Part shown: piece after piece, positions 52,319 through 60,859 of the stretch
How positions within the stretch are numbered: the first letter of the stretch is position 1
Layout: the number at the start of each line of letters is the position of its first letter
From: Paenibacillus glycanilyticus
Lineage (GTDB): Bacteria > Bacillota > Bacilli > Paenibacillales > Paenibacillaceae
NCBI RefSeq assembly: GCF_023715145.1
Contig: NZ_JAMBNP010000003.1
Span: 496,001 to 560,000 of the forward strand
Reading direction: 5' to 3'
DNA: 64,000 nt
Made by a program: the position numbers and the translations under genes
Notes under the pieces: generated by a model
What the model was told of the DNA's origin: nothing
The model's input: only the letters and a program-made list of their open reading frames with translations
Databases searched by the model: none

Positions 52319-53278
52319 ATGGCATTGCGCGTAACGCAAACAATGATGTCTTCCCAGATGCTTAGCAATATTACACATAACCTGAATAGTATGAGCAAGC
52401 TGCAAAATCAGATTTCTACGGGCAATAAAATAAGCCGGCCTTCGGATGATCCCGTTGGCATCACTTTCGCTCTGCGTTATCGCGGAGAGATCGCATCCAA
52501 TGACCAGTATACGGATAATGCGGATGCAGCCATGTCTTCCCTTGAGTATATGGATACGACAATTGGTCAGGCAACCGATATTGTTCAACGGTTTCGCGAG
52601 CTGATTGTCAAGTCCTCGAATGGCACGCTTGAAGAAACAAGCCTCAAAGCTATTCAGACAGAGGTTTCTCAGCTTTATAACCAGATGGTTGAGATTGGCA
52701 ACAGCCAATTCAACGGGAAGCAAATGTTTAATGGCGAGCAGACCGGAATTAAGCCGTACTCGACAATTGGTCTCGATCAAGCCCTTGATCCTGCGGCTGA
52801 TCCTCCCCAAATGAAAGCATTCAGTAACCAAACGGACACGGGGAACATCACTTACGAGCTGTCGCCGGGAATGACCATGGAAGTGAATATGACCGGCAAC
52901 GATGTGTTTGGCCAGCCCGTCGCGGATCCTAATGAAGAGAACAGCGATAATCTGTTCCAGCTTATGAACCGCGCTTATGGCATGCTGGAATCGGGAGATC
53001 AGACAGGCCTCAGCAATCTCCTTGGCCAGATTGATACGCGGATGAATACGATGCTTACGGCGAGAGCCCAGATAGGTGCAAGAGTCAATCGAGTAGAAAT
53101 CGTACAGGGCAGATTGTCCGATGTGGATATCAATCTTCAGACCATGCAAAGGAACGTAGAAGACGTAGATATGGCCGAAGCGATTACGAATATGACAACC
53201 TTGGAAAACGTATATCAGGCTTCTCTAGCCTCCGGAGCCAAAATCATTCAACCAAGTCTCGTTGATTTCCTGAGATAG
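52319..53278 (+). CDS. flgL: Flagellar hook-associated protein 3, FlgL
   Basis: FlgL forms the second junction ring below the filament. The 319-residue protein begins with the flagellin-like MALRVTQTMMSSQMLSNI and has LQNQISTGNKISRPSDDPVG. It ends with a flagellin-like helix (DVDMAEAITNMTTLENVYQA). CCGGAGGTG precedes ATG 52319. Confidence 0.96.
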   Translation: MALRVTQTMMSSQMLSNITHNLNSMSKLQNQISTGNKISRPSDDPVGITFALRYRGEIASNDQYTDNADAAMSSLEYMDTTIGQATDIVQRFRELIVKSSNGTLEETSLKAIQTEVSQLYNQMVEIGNSQFNGKQMFNGEQTGIKPYSTIGLDQALDPAADPPQMKAFSNQTDTGNITYELSPGMTMEVNMTGNDVFGQPVADPNEENSDNLFQLMNRAYGMLESGDQTGLSNLLGQIDTRMNTMLTARAQIGARVNRVEIVQGRLSDVDINLQTMQRNVEDVDMAEAITNMTTLENVYQASLASGAKIIQPSLVDFLR

Positions 53279-53288
53279 GACGGATTAG

Positions 53289-53858
53289 ATGACGATAGGA
53301 CATATTCAGATACATCAGCAGCCTGCTCTCATCGGTATTCAAGTAAGACCGGCAGAGCAGCGAATTGAACAGCCTCAAGCTACGATGGATATGCGCCAAA
53401 TCCCAGCCAAGCTTTCAATTGAGCAGCCAATGGGGGTCCTGGAGGTTAATCAGGAAAGAGCTTGGGATGGTCTTGGACTAGCGAACAACCTGGAAGTTTC
53501 GAGCAGGATCTATTCGCAAGCCAAGGAGCTTGCTTTACAAGGGGTTGCAAGGCGCATGCAGGAAGGCAGACAGCTTGCCGATCTTGCGCACGTGAAGAGT
53601 AATCCGATTCCGGAGATTGCGAAGAACTGGCGGAAAGAAGGCCCGGAGCTTCCTGTCGCGGGGCCTGCCTCTATCGATAATGTAGATGTCAGCTTTACGC
53701 CGGGCAAGGTGCAAATCGAGGTTGAAGAAGGCGGCGTTGATCTGCGCGTTACGCCTAATCGTCCAATTCATGACTATACGCCGGGCAAAGCGGAAATTTA
53801 CATGAGGCAATATGCTTCCGTGCAGATTACGCCGCCTAGCATAGATACCATGCTCTAA
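53289..53858 (+). CDS. yviE: DUF6470 protein YviE
   Basis: A 189-residue protein coded 10 nt after flgL, as YviE is in B. subtilis. The N-terminal IHQQPALIGIQ and the repeated FTPGKVQIEVEEG/YTPGKAEIYM type strands suggest a small beta-rich protein. Its function is unknown. Linkage with flgL and fliW points to a flagellar role, but this is by position only. Confidence 0.85.
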   Translation: MTIGHIQIHQQPALIGIQVRPAEQRIEQPQATMDMRQIPAKLSIEQPMGVLEVNQERAWDGLGLANNLEVSSRIYSQAKELALQGVARRMQEGRQLADLAHVKSNPIPEIAKNWRKEGPELPVAGPASIDNVDVSFTPGKVQIEVEEGGVDLRVTPNRPIHDYTPGKAEIYMRQYASVQITPPSIDTML

Positions 53859-53893
53859 TCGGATTTTACAAGCTGCATAGAATTAGGTTTAAT

Positions 53894-53930
53894 AACTATA
53901 GGTCTCTTCAGGCCTGTAGTTTTCTTTTTA
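53894..53930 (+). terminator. Terminator after yviE
   Basis: AACTA-T-AGG at 53894-53902 pairs with CCT-G-TAGTT around a short loop, followed by TTTCTTTTT. The stem is interrupted by one mismatch. fliW would need its own promoter or read-through. Confidence 0.7.
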
Positions 53931-53957
53931 TATACTTGAGATGAAGAGGGGATTAGC

Positions 53958-54338
53958 TTGATTACCTATCAATTCGAAAACGGAATACCGGGCTTCGAGC
54001 ATTTACGGCAGTTTGTGTTGAGCGAGGTAGAGGGGGAATTGCCGGTCAGGCTGATGCAGTCTGCGGAAGATGAGAATATCGCCTTCCTGATCGCCAGCCC
54101 TTTTTTCTTTTATAAAGACTATGAATGGGATCTCCCCGAATCGGTCGTACAAGAATTGAATCTGACAGATGAGAAAGATATTGAGATCTGGTCGGTCGTT
54201 ACACTGAGTCAGGATTCCAGTAAATCAACGATTAATCTGCTTGCGCCGATTGTTTTGAATACGGCGACAAGGCGTGGCAAACAACATATTATTCATGATC
54301 AGGTGTACAGCTCAAGAGCGCCTTTATATCAAGCCTAA
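53958..54338 (+). CDS. fliW: Flagellar assembly factor FliW
   Basis: FliW binds either flagellin or CsrA and so couples flagellin level to hag translation. The 126-residue protein has the family's opening FENGIPGFEHLRQFVL and the conserved ENIAFLIASPFFF and NLLAPIVLN blocks. Translation starts at TTG 53958 with GAGGGGA upstream. csrA begins 11 nt after its stop. Confidence 0.95.
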   Translation: MITYQFENGIPGFEHLRQFVLSEVEGELPVRLMQSAEDENIAFLIASPFFFYKDYEWDLPESVVQELNLTDEKDIEIWSVVTLSQDSSKSTINLLAPIVLNTATRRGKQHIIHDQVYSSRAPLYQA

Positions 54339-54349
54339 GGAGGAGCGTT

Positions 54350-54589
54350 ATGCTCGTATTATCTCGTAAGACGGATGAATCTATAATGATCGCCGGCAAT
54401 ATTGAAGTTGTCGTGCTAGGTGTCGAGGGAGAGACGGTGAAGCTGGGTATTCGCGCCCCTAAGGACGTTGAGATTTTGCGTAAAGAACTGTACGTCAATA
54501 TTCAGTCTTCGAACCGTGAAGCGGCAAGCAGTATGCTTGCATTGAATGATGTAATCCAGCTATTGAAGCAAAACCGACCAGACAAATAA
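54350..54589 (+). CDS. csrA: Carbon storage / translational regulator CsrA
   Basis: CsrA is a dimeric RNA-binding protein that blocks the ribosome-binding site of hag. The 79-residue protein opens MLVLSRKTDESIMI and keeps the RNA-contacting residues in the first strand and in VKLGIRAPKDVEILRKEL. The helical tail is slightly longer than in E. coli. It lies directly before its main predicted target (hag), with fliW upstream. Confidence 0.97.
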   Translation: MLVLSRKTDESIMIAGNIEVVVLGVEGETVKLGIRAPKDVEILRKELYVNIQSSNREAASSMLALNDVIQLLKQNRPDK

Positions 54590-54617
54590 AAAAATAGAAA
54601 TTTTTGTTTTTCCTCTA

Positions 54618-54643
54618 TAAAAAATCTCGAATGCTGTCGATAT
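54618..54643 (+). promoter_or_regulatory. Sigma-D promoter of hag
   Basis: TAAA at 54618-54621, 14 nt, GTCGATAT at 54636-54643 (7 of 8). The transcript would have a leader of about 85 nt. Confidence 0.85.
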
Positions 54644-54689
54644 AAATAGTAAGCGCGGGGGAGGGGCGGCCGACCCTTTCACCGTAAGC

Positions 54690-54707
54690 TTCCGCAAGGA
54701 TGCGGAA
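54690..54707 (+). promoter_or_regulatory. CsrA-binding hairpin in the hag leader
   Basis: TTCCGC at 54690-54695 and GCGGAA at 54702-54707 form a perfect 6-bp stem that displays AAGGAT in the loop. A GGA in the loop of a short stem is the standard CsrA site. It is the upstream partner of a second GGA at the ribosome-binding site. Confidence 0.85.
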
Positions 54708-54720
54708 CTAACAGACATTC

Positions 54721-54735
54721 AGGGAGGAAATAACA
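54721..54735 (+). promoter_or_regulatory. hag ribosome-binding site overlapping a second CsrA site
   Basis: AGGGAGGAAAT, six bases before the ATG at 54736, is an unusually strong Shine-Dalgarno that also contains GGA. CsrA bound here would block ribosome entry, as shown for B. subtilis hag. Confidence 0.75.
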
Positions 54736-56442
54736 ATGCGTATTAATCACAACATTGCAGCTCTTAACACTTTGAGCCAGCTGAACAACGCTTCTAGCGC
54801 TCAAAGCAAATCGATGGAAAAACTGTCTTCCGGTCTTCGTATCAACCGTGCAGGTGACGATGCAGCTGGTCTGGCAATTTCCGAAAAAATGCGCGGCCAA
54901 ATCCGCGGTCTGGACATGGCTTCCAAAAATGCTCAAGACGGCATTTCTTTGATTCAAACGGCTGAGGGCGCTTTGAACGAAACTCACAGCATTCTGCAAC
55001 GTATGCGCGAGCTGGCTAACCAATCCGCAAACGGTACGAACACAGATACTGACCGTTCCGCTCTGCAAGACGAAATGAACCAATTGACTTCCGAAATCAA
55101 CCGTATCGGCAATACAACTGAGTTCAATACTCAAAAATTGCTGAAAGGCGACGGATCGCAAAACCTGGCTAAGCTGGGCGTAGATATCGGCGCTGTTTCC
55201 ACTGATACAGCTGGTACAGATGCTACTTCGACAGAAGCTAAAGTTACTTTCAATCTGGGTGCACTGGCAGCAGGTAATACTGCAGCAATTAACCTTAACG
55301 GTCAAGCATTCACACTCACTTTTGCAAACGGCGGCGGTACTGCTGGTGACACTACAGCTACAGCTACAGCAGCTACTATCGATATCGGCGGCGCAACTCT
55401 GGCAGCCGGTGACGATGCAGCGGTTACTAAATCCGCAGCAGATGCTCTGCAAAAGTTTATTGACAATAACGATACATTGAAAGGAAACTACAAAGTTTCC
55501 CAAAATGCTGCTGGCGACATCAGCATTGAAGCAGTAAAAGAAGGCGCAATGTCCGGTTCCAAAGGTACTATGAGCGTTACAGCAGCTGCGAACGTAACCT
55601 TTGGCGGTGGCTATGCTTCAGGTACTTCCGTTCAAGGTACAAACACTAACGCAACTGCTGCAAGCAAATCGATTGACCTGGCTGGTTTGGATTTCACTGA
55701 CCTGACAAAATTGGCAGGTAAAGGTCTTACTATCGGCGGCAAGCAAATCGAATTCTATAATGCAGACAACGGTGCTTACAAAGGTAATGCAACTGGCGTA
55801 GACATTAGCGATGTTACAGACGAAGCGTCTTTTGTAGACGCTATTGTTAAACAAGCTAAAATCGATGGCGTAACTTTGTCGAAAGATGGTGCTACTGATA
55901 ATTTGGTAGTAACTTCAAATGCAACAGGCCTTTCCAGTAAAGTAGAAGTTGCTGACGGCGGCGTTCAAAAAGACTTCAAAACTTCCTTCCAGATCGGCGC
56001 TAACACTGGTCAATCCATGAGCCTGGAAATCGCTGACATGCGTTCCAACGCCCTTGGTATTACTGGTAAAGCAGGCGACAAAGGCTTCACTACTGATAAT
56101 TCCGTAACTGACGGCACTAACGACCTGAAAAACGAAGCGGCGCTGAACATCTCCACTAAAGAAGATGCTTCCAGCGCAATCGCAGTTCTGGACAAGGCTA
56201 CTCAATCCGTATCGGGCGCTCGTTCCAAACTGGGTGCTGTTCAAAACCGTCTGGAGCACACAATCAACAACTTGGGTACTGCTTCCGAGAACCTGACAGC
56301 TGCTGAATCCCGTATCCGTGACGTTGATATGGCGAAAGAAATGATGGAGCAAACGAAGAATTCGATCCTTTCGCAAGCTGCTCAAGCTATGCTTGCTCAA
56401 GCGAACCAACAGCCGCAAGGCGTACTTCAACTTCTCCGTTAA
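54736..56442 (+). CDS. hag: Flagellin Hag
   Basis: This is the filament subunit, exported by the flagellar type III system. The N-terminal D0/D1 (MRINHNIAALNTLSQLN, SSGLRINRAGDDAAGLAISE) and C-terminal D1/D0 (ESRIRDVDMAKEMMEQTKN to QGVLQLLR) regions are classic. At 568 residues it is nearly twice the 304 of B. subtilis; the difference is a central Thr/Ala/Gly/Asp-rich variable part (about residues 145-440) that should form the exposed D2/D3 domains. Codon use is that of a very highly expressed gene. Control is by sigma-D and by CsrA/FliW, both visible upstream. Confidence 0.97.
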   Translation: MRINHNIAALNTLSQLNNASSAQSKSMEKLSSGLRINRAGDDAAGLAISEKMRGQIRGLDMASKNAQDGISLIQTAEGALNETHSILQRMRELANQSANGTNTDTDRSALQDEMNQLTSEINRIGNTTEFNTQKLLKGDGSQNLAKLGVDIGAVSTDTAGTDATSTEAKVTFNLGALAAGNTAAINLNGQAFTLTFANGGGTAGDTTATATAATIDIGGATLAAGDDAAVTKSAADALQKFIDNNDTLKGNYKVSQNAAGDISIEAVKEGAMSGSKGTMSVTAAANVTFGGGYASGTSVQGTNTNATAASKSIDLAGLDFTDLTKLAGKGLTIGGKQIEFYNADNGAYKGNATGVDISDVTDEASFVDAIVKQAKIDGVTLSKDGATDNLVVTSNATGLSSKVEVADGGVQKDFKTSFQIGANTGQSMSLEIADMRSNALGITGKAGDKGFTTDNSVTDGTNDLKNEAALNISTKEDASSAIAVLDKATQSVSGARSKLGAVQNRLEHTINNLGTASENLTAAESRIRDVDMAKEMMEQTKNSILSQAAQAMLAQANQQPQGVLQLLR

Positions 56443-56456
56443 TTCTTAATGGAATT

Positions 56457-56492
56457 AAAAGAGACCTTAGGCTTCCTAAGGTCTCTTTTTTA
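56457..56492 (+). terminator. Intrinsic terminator after hag
   Basis: AAAAGAGACCTTAGG at 56457-56471, loop CTT, CCTAAGGTCTCTTTT, then further Ts. A 15-bp stem, the strongest in the window. Confidence 0.98.
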
Positions 56493-56517
56493 TATATTTC
56501 GAATGGGGAGAGAGCTA

Positions 56518-56545
56518 TAATAATCCCTTTTCCATATACCGATAT
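56518..56545 (+). promoter_or_regulatory. Sigma-D promoter of flaG-fliD-fliS-fliT
   Basis: TAAT at 56518-56521, 16 nt, ACCGATAT at 56538-56545 (7 of 8). It is 38 nt upstream of flaG. Confidence 0.78.
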
Positions 56546-56582
56546 AATAGATAACCATTAAACTTGCAGGGGGAAAATTCGG

Positions 56583-57005
56583 ATGAGCTCAATGTCGATT
56601 TCTGGATCGAATTTCCCATCAGAGCGAATCTCAGCATCGGACACAACAACGAATATTCCAAGTAAAGAATCGTATGCGGATGCTTCGTCACAGATGGAAG
56701 TAAGTGTGCAGGCACCACGGAACTATGCTAACTACGAAGAAGTAAAAACGGCGGAGATACAAGGCGAGAAGATAAGCATTGGCGAGCAGCAGTTATTCAA
56801 AAACATTGAGCAGGCCGTTAAAGCTATGCGGGGAAGACCAACAGAACTGCAGTTTGATGTTCATAAGCAAACCCATCTTGTTGCCGTGAAGGTCAAGGAC
56901 AAGGAAACGGGGGAAGTATTAAGAGAAATTCCTCCGGAGAAGTCCCTGGATTTTATCGCGAAACTATGGGAAATGGCAGGATTAATTGTTGACGAAAAAA
57001 GGTAA
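56583..57005 (+). CDS. flaG: FlaG family protein
   Basis: The 140-residue protein has a disordered Ser/Thr-rich N-terminal half and the FlaG domain at the C-terminal half (LQFDVHKQTHLVAVKVKDK, GEVLREIPPEKSLDFIAKLW). Its place between hag and fliD matches YvyC of B. subtilis. It is thought to affect filament length in some bacteria; its mechanism is unclear. GGGGGAAAA precedes the ATG. Confidence 0.92.
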   Translation: MSSMSISGSNFPSERISASDTTTNIPSKESYADASSQMEVSVQAPRNYANYEEVKTAEIQGEKISIGEQQLFKNIEQAVKAMRGRPTELQFDVHKQTHLVAVKVKDKETGEVLREIPPEKSLDFIAKLWEMAGLIVDEKR

Positions 57006-57023
57006 CGATTTGGAGGGGAAAAG

Positions 57024-58802
57024 ATGAGCACGTTACGTGTAACTGGTTTGGCATCGGGTATGGACTATGAAAGCATGATTAAACAGATGATGGACGCACA
57101 GCGGGTACCGCTCGATAAGCTTAACCAGAAGAAACAGATTAACCAGTGGAAGCAGGACGATTATCGGGCGATCAACAACAAGATACTGGACTTTAAGAAC
57201 GCTGCTTTTGATATGAAGCTGCAATCCGGTTATTTGACGAAAGGTGCTTCTTCCTCGAATACGAACGTAGCAACGGTAACAGGTTCAGCAAATGCGATAG
57301 AGGGTTCGTATACCCTGCAGGTTCAGCAATTGGCAAAGGCAGCAACGATGAAATCGGGGACTTTGGCTGGAACAACAATTGGCAAGGATACAACGATTTC
57401 CGTTAACGGCGTAAATATCGAGCTTAAGAGTGCCGATACTTACCAGGACCTCGCCAACAAAATCAATGCGGAGTCTGTCAAAACCGGAGTAAAGGTAGCC
57501 TATGACTCTACTTTGAAGTCCATGTTCTTCTCTTCGACCAAAACGGGCGCAAGCGCGGATATTGATCTGAGAGGAACGGATGTAGGGCAGATTTTAAATC
57601 TTACTCCATCGACAACAGCAGCAGCGACAACAGGCAATGTTAAGCTGGCAGCGGATACTTCATTAGCTTCTTTAGCTGGAAAATCTATTACTCTTTCCAT
57701 TAGCGGTCAAGACTATAAGTTTGACATTACCTCCACAACAAAAGCTGGAGACCTGGTTGCGAAGATGAATGATTCGCTTAAGAATACGGGAGTATCGGTA
57801 TCATTGAATAAAGATGGCTACCTTACCATTGATAACCCGGATAATAGCAAACCGGTTAGCATCAATGCGAGTTCCGATGCAGGCGTAGTAAGTGCCTTGG
57901 GATTGACTGGTGCAACACCTGCTCCCACCGTACCATCCATTTACAAACAAGGTCAGAACGCTAAAGTTCTGTTTAATGGCGTAGCTGGTGAATATGATTC
58001 AAATTCCTTTACGATTGCCGGTCTAAGTATTACGGCTAAAGCGGAAGGGCCGGACGTAACGAATATTAATGTTACACAGGATACGGAGACTGTGTTTAAC
58101 AAGATCAAAACCTTTGTCGACAAGTACAACGACCTGATCAGCGCCATCAATTCGGAGTTGTCGGAGGAGCAATATCGCAAGTTTGCTCCGCTGACAGACG
58201 CTCAGAAGAAAGAGATGACCGATGACCAGATTAAGCAATGGGAAGACAAAGCAAAAAGTGGTATGCTTGCTAATGATTCCATTCTTACCAGCAGCTTGTA
58301 TAAAATGAGACAAGCCTTGTCTTCTACCGTAAACGGCCTTGCTTCCGGGCAGCTTAGCAGCTTGTCCGATATCGGGATTTCCAGCTCATTGGTCAGCGGT
58401 ACAGCGGTTAGCGGCAGCTATATGGATAAAGGCAAGCTCTACATCGATGAGAATAAGCTCAAACAAGCACTCTCCGAGAACTCGGATCAAGTAATGGCGC
58501 TATTTACGACTGACGATAAAAACGCTAAGACTTCCGATACGGACGGAGTTGCTACACGCTTGTACGATCAGGCAAGTGCTATTTTCAGCCAGATCATGGA
58601 TAAGGCGGGGGCGAGCACATCCGTTAGAAATACGTATGTTCTGGGTAAAGAGTCGCTTGACCTAGATAAGCGGATCTCGACACTTACAACCAAGCTGGCT
58701 GACATGGAAGAAAGGTACTACGATAAATTTACCGCAATGGAGAAATACATCAGTCAGATGAACGCTCGAAGCGGCAGTTTAGCATCATTGTTAGGAGGCT
58801 AA
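57024..58802 (+). CDS. fliD: Flagellar hook-associated protein 2 / filament cap FliD
   Basis: FliD forms the cap that folds flagellin at the filament tip. The N-terminal LRVTGLASGMDYESMIKQMM and the C-terminal coiled coil with KRISTLTTKLADMEERYYDKFTAME are typical, with Ig-like cap domains between. Its 592 residues are within the family range. GGAGGGGAA precedes ATG 57024. fliS starts 3 nt after the stop. Confidence 0.96.
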   Translation: MSTLRVTGLASGMDYESMIKQMMDAQRVPLDKLNQKKQINQWKQDDYRAINNKILDFKNAAFDMKLQSGYLTKGASSSNTNVATVTGSANAIEGSYTLQVQQLAKAATMKSGTLAGTTIGKDTTISVNGVNIELKSADTYQDLANKINAESVKTGVKVAYDSTLKSMFFSSTKTGASADIDLRGTDVGQILNLTPSTTAAATTGNVKLAADTSLASLAGKSITLSISGQDYKFDITSTTKAGDLVAKMNDSLKNTGVSVSLNKDGYLTIDNPDNSKPVSINASSDAGVVSALGLTGATPAPTVPSIYKQGQNAKVLFNGVAGEYDSNSFTIAGLSITAKAEGPDVTNINVTQDTETVFNKIKTFVDKYNDLISAINSELSEEQYRKFAPLTDAQKKEMTDDQIKQWEDKAKSGMLANDSILTSSLYKMRQALSSTVNGLASGQLSSLSDIGISSSLVSGTAVSGSYMDKGKLYIDENKLKQALSENSDQVMALFTTDDKNAKTSDTDGVATRLYDQASAIFSQIMDKAGASTSVRNTYVLGKESLDLDKRISTLTTKLADMEERYYDKFTAMEKYISQMNARSGSLASLLGG

Positions 58803-58805
58803 CCC

Positions 58806-59231
58806 ATGCAATACCAACCGCGCAACCCTTACATGCAGACCTCGGTTCAAACGGCTAATCCGGCTGCTTTGCTTATTATGCTGTACGACGGAGCCATTCG
58901 TTTCTGTCGTCAGGGCATCGAGGCCATCAAAGAGCAGAGAAATGCGGATGCTCACGCGAATCTCATGAAGACGCAGGATATTATTAGTGAGTTTATTATT
59001 ACGCTGGACCGCTCGAATCCGGTATCGGAAAGCTTGCTGCTGCTATACGATTACTTCAAACAACGGCTGATTGAAGCGAATACCCGTAAAGATGCCGAGC
59101 CGGCCGAGGAAGTGCTTGGGCACTTGCTCGACCTGAAGGCGACATGGGTGGAAGCGGCCAAACAAGTGAATCAAATGACGGGACAAGCTAATGGAAGCTC
59201 TTTTGCAGCGACTCATTCAACTGTCGTCTAA
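58806..59231 (+). CDS. fliS: Flagellin export chaperone FliS
   Basis: FliS binds the flagellin C-terminus before export and, in B. subtilis, helps FliW cycling. The 141-residue all-helical protein has NPYMQTSVQTANPAALLIML and the FliS core YDYFKQRLIEANTRKD. TAGGAGG lies at the end of fliD. Its last 41 nt overlap fliT. Confidence 0.95.
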   Translation: MQYQPRNPYMQTSVQTANPAALLIMLYDGAIRFCRQGIEAIKEQRNADAHANLMKTQDIISEFIITLDRSNPVSESLLLLYDYFKQRLIEANTRKDAEPAEEVLGHLLDLKATWVEAAKQVNQMTGQANGSSFAATHSTVV

Positions 59232-59529
59232 TTTGGTTGAGCGGTTGGACAATGCGGATCTTGAACAGTTCGACGAGTATATGCGGCAGCGAGAAGAGCT
59301 GTTCAAGGAACTGGAACAAATGGAACTTCCTATGGAGCAAATGACCGTTCTCCGCCTGGAAGCGGATCGATTAATTTCCATGGAGTCCGTCATCGTTGCG
59401 AGAATGGTAACCCTGCGTGACGAGGCGAGGCAGCAGTGGGAGAAAATCCAGCAGGGACGCCGTTCCCAGGCGAGATACGATTCGGCTTACGGCGGGGGAG
59501 ACAGTCTATTTTTTGATGCAAAAAGGTAG
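59191..59529 (+). CDS. fliT: FliT-like flagellar chaperone
   Basis: A short helical protein of 112 residues coded in the +2 frame over the end of fliS. FliT family proteins are weakly conserved; length, high Glu/Leu/Arg content and position after fliS support the call. FliT usually binds FliD. The long overlap implies translation coupled to fliS. Confidence 0.8.
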   Translation: MEALLQRLIQLSSNLVERLDNADLEQFDEYMRQREELFKELEQMELPMEQMTVLRLEADRLISMESVIVARMVTLRDEARQQWEKIQQGRRSQARYDSAYGGGDSLFFDAKR

Positions 59530-59574
59530 ATTTTGAGGCAATCAAAAAATTATGAATTCGCTTACATGGAAATA

Positions 59575-59604
59575 TTGACAATAGTGTGTCAGTGATGGTA
59601 TATT
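59575..59604 (+). promoter_or_regulatory. Sigma-A promoter of the cold-shock gene
   Basis: TTGACA at 59575-59580 (6/6), 18 nt, TATATT at 59599-59604 (5/6). The leader is about 60 nt. Confidence 0.85.
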
Positions 59605-59670
59605 CGACTTGTGGGCCATAACATAACTTAGACGCCTCACAGTATTTGAAGATGAAGGGACTGTTTATGT

Positions 59671-59868
59671 ATGCAAGGTAAAGTTAAATGGTTTAACGCA
59701 GAGAAAGGTTATGGATTTATCGAGACTGAACAAGGCGGCGACGTATTCGTTCATTTCTCCGCAATCCAAGCTGAAGGCTTCAAAACGCTCGAAGAAGGCC
59801 AAGCGGTTGAATTCGACATCGTAGAAGGCGCTCGCGGTCCACAAGCTGCAAACGTAGTCAAACTGTAA
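59671..59868 (+). CDS. CspA-family cold-shock protein
   Basis: This 65-residue RNA chaperone has both RNA-binding motifs, KGYGFIE (RNP1) and VFVHF (RNP2), and no other domain. It melts RNA structure in the cold or in stationary phase. It has its own promoter and terminator between fliT and hpf, where B. subtilis has no such gene. Confidence 0.97.
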   Translation: MQGKVKWFNAEKGYGFIETEQGGDVFVHFSAIQAEGFKTLEEGQAVEFDIVEGARGPQAANVVKL

Positions 59869-59925
59869 TCATCTAGGCTGACTCATCAGCCACATTATAT
59901 GGTTCGATTGACAAGTGCCTATTCT

Positions 59926-59958
59926 AAGCTCCGGGAAACCGGGGCTTTTCATTTTTTA
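59926..59958 (+). terminator. Intrinsic terminator after the cold-shock gene
   Basis: AAGCTCCGG at 59926-59934, GAAA tetraloop, CCGGGGCTT with one T-G pair, then TTTCATTTTTT. Confidence 0.9.
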
Positions 59959-60074
59959 ACGGATCATTTTTAGTAGTCATGATATACAGCTTATCTCCAT
60001 ATTAATGAAGAAACAGAAATCAAAAAGATTCTTGGTAATATTGTCTGAAAATTCACAATAAATAAAAAACTATT

Positions 60075-60103
60075 TTGAATTAGGCGCTTACATATGTTAT
60101 AAT
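60075..60103 (+). promoter_or_regulatory. Sigma-A promoter of hpf
   Basis: TTGAAT at 60075-60080, 17 nt, TATAAT at 60098-60103. No sigma-B motif is evident, although B. subtilis hpf uses sigma-B and sigma-H. Confidence 0.75.
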
Positions 60104-60129
60104 AAGAATACGTAAAGGAGGAATGCCCC

Positions 60130-60678
60130 ATGAAATACATCATTCGAGGTCATCGTATTCAAGTGACGGAAGCTTTACGAGAGTATGCTGTGAAGAAGAT
60201 TAGTCGACTGGAAAAGTATTTTGAAGCACCTGCCTCCGAAACAACCGTAACGTTGTCAGTAACCAAAGGCAAACACGCGGTGGAAGTAACCATCCCGCTG
60301 GTTGGCGTCATGCTGAGGGCGGAAGACAAGAGCGAGGATATGTATTCCTCCATTGACGTTGTGGTGGACAAACTGGAACGTCAAATTCGCAAACATAAGA
60401 CTAAGATGAACCGTAAGTTCAGGCATGAGAGCGGCGTCAAGGCATTGTTTAAGGAAGGCGCCGGCCAAACCTCCGTATCCGTTATGGATGAGGAAGATGA
60501 GCTTGAGCTCGTCCGCACGAAGCGCTTCATGCTGAAGCCGATGGACGTTGAGGAAGCGATCTTGCAAATGAACATGGTTGGACATAACTTCTTCGTATTT
60601 TCCAATATTGACAATAAGGAAGTGAACGTTGTTTATAAACGCAGCGACGGGAAGTATGGACTTATTGAGCAAGTATAA
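60130..60678 (+). CDS. hpf: Ribosome hibernation promoting factor, long form (HPF)
   Basis: Long HPF dimerises 70S ribosomes into inactive 100S in stationary phase. The N-terminal domain (IRGHRIQVTEALREYAVKKI, basic loop RQIRKHKTKMNRKFRHE) and the C-terminal dimerisation domain (RFMLKPMDVEEAILQMNMVG, VVYKRSDGKYGLIE) are both there. It has 182 residues, near the 189 of B. subtilis YvyD. AAAGGAGG precedes the ATG. Confidence 0.96.
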   Translation: MKYIIRGHRIQVTEALREYAVKKISRLEKYFEAPASETTVTLSVTKGKHAVEVTIPLVGVMLRAEDKSEDMYSSIDVVVDKLERQIRKHKTKMNRKFRHESGVKALFKEGAGQTSVSVMDEEDELELVRTKRFMLKPMDVEEAILQMNMVGHNFFVFSNIDNKEVNVVYKRSDGKYGLIEQV

Positions 60679-60719
60679 AATCTGAAACCAGCCATTATTC
60701 TAATAACATTGCCAACTAC

Positions 60720-60752
60720 GGCCTTTTCTCCGATGGGGAAGAGGCCTTTTAT
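60720..60752 (+). terminator. Intrinsic terminator after hpf
   Basis: GGCCTTTTCTCC at 60720-60731 pairs with GGGGAAGAGGCC (60735-60746) around a 3-nt loop, with G-T pairs, then TTTTATAT. Confidence 0.9.
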
Positions 60753-60794
60753 ATGATCCTATACATGCTTATTGCTGGAAATAAACGCGATGCG

Positions 60795-60823
60795 TTGCGA
60801 GCGTCTCTACAAACTGTTACAAT
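60795..60823 (+). promoter_or_regulatory. Sigma-A promoter of secA
   Basis: TTGCGA at 60795-60800, 17 nt, TACAAT at 60818-60823 (5/6). It is 37 nt before the gene. Confidence 0.7.
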
Positions 60824-60859
60824 TTAAGGCAAACAGGCGTAATACGAAAGGGGAAGACC

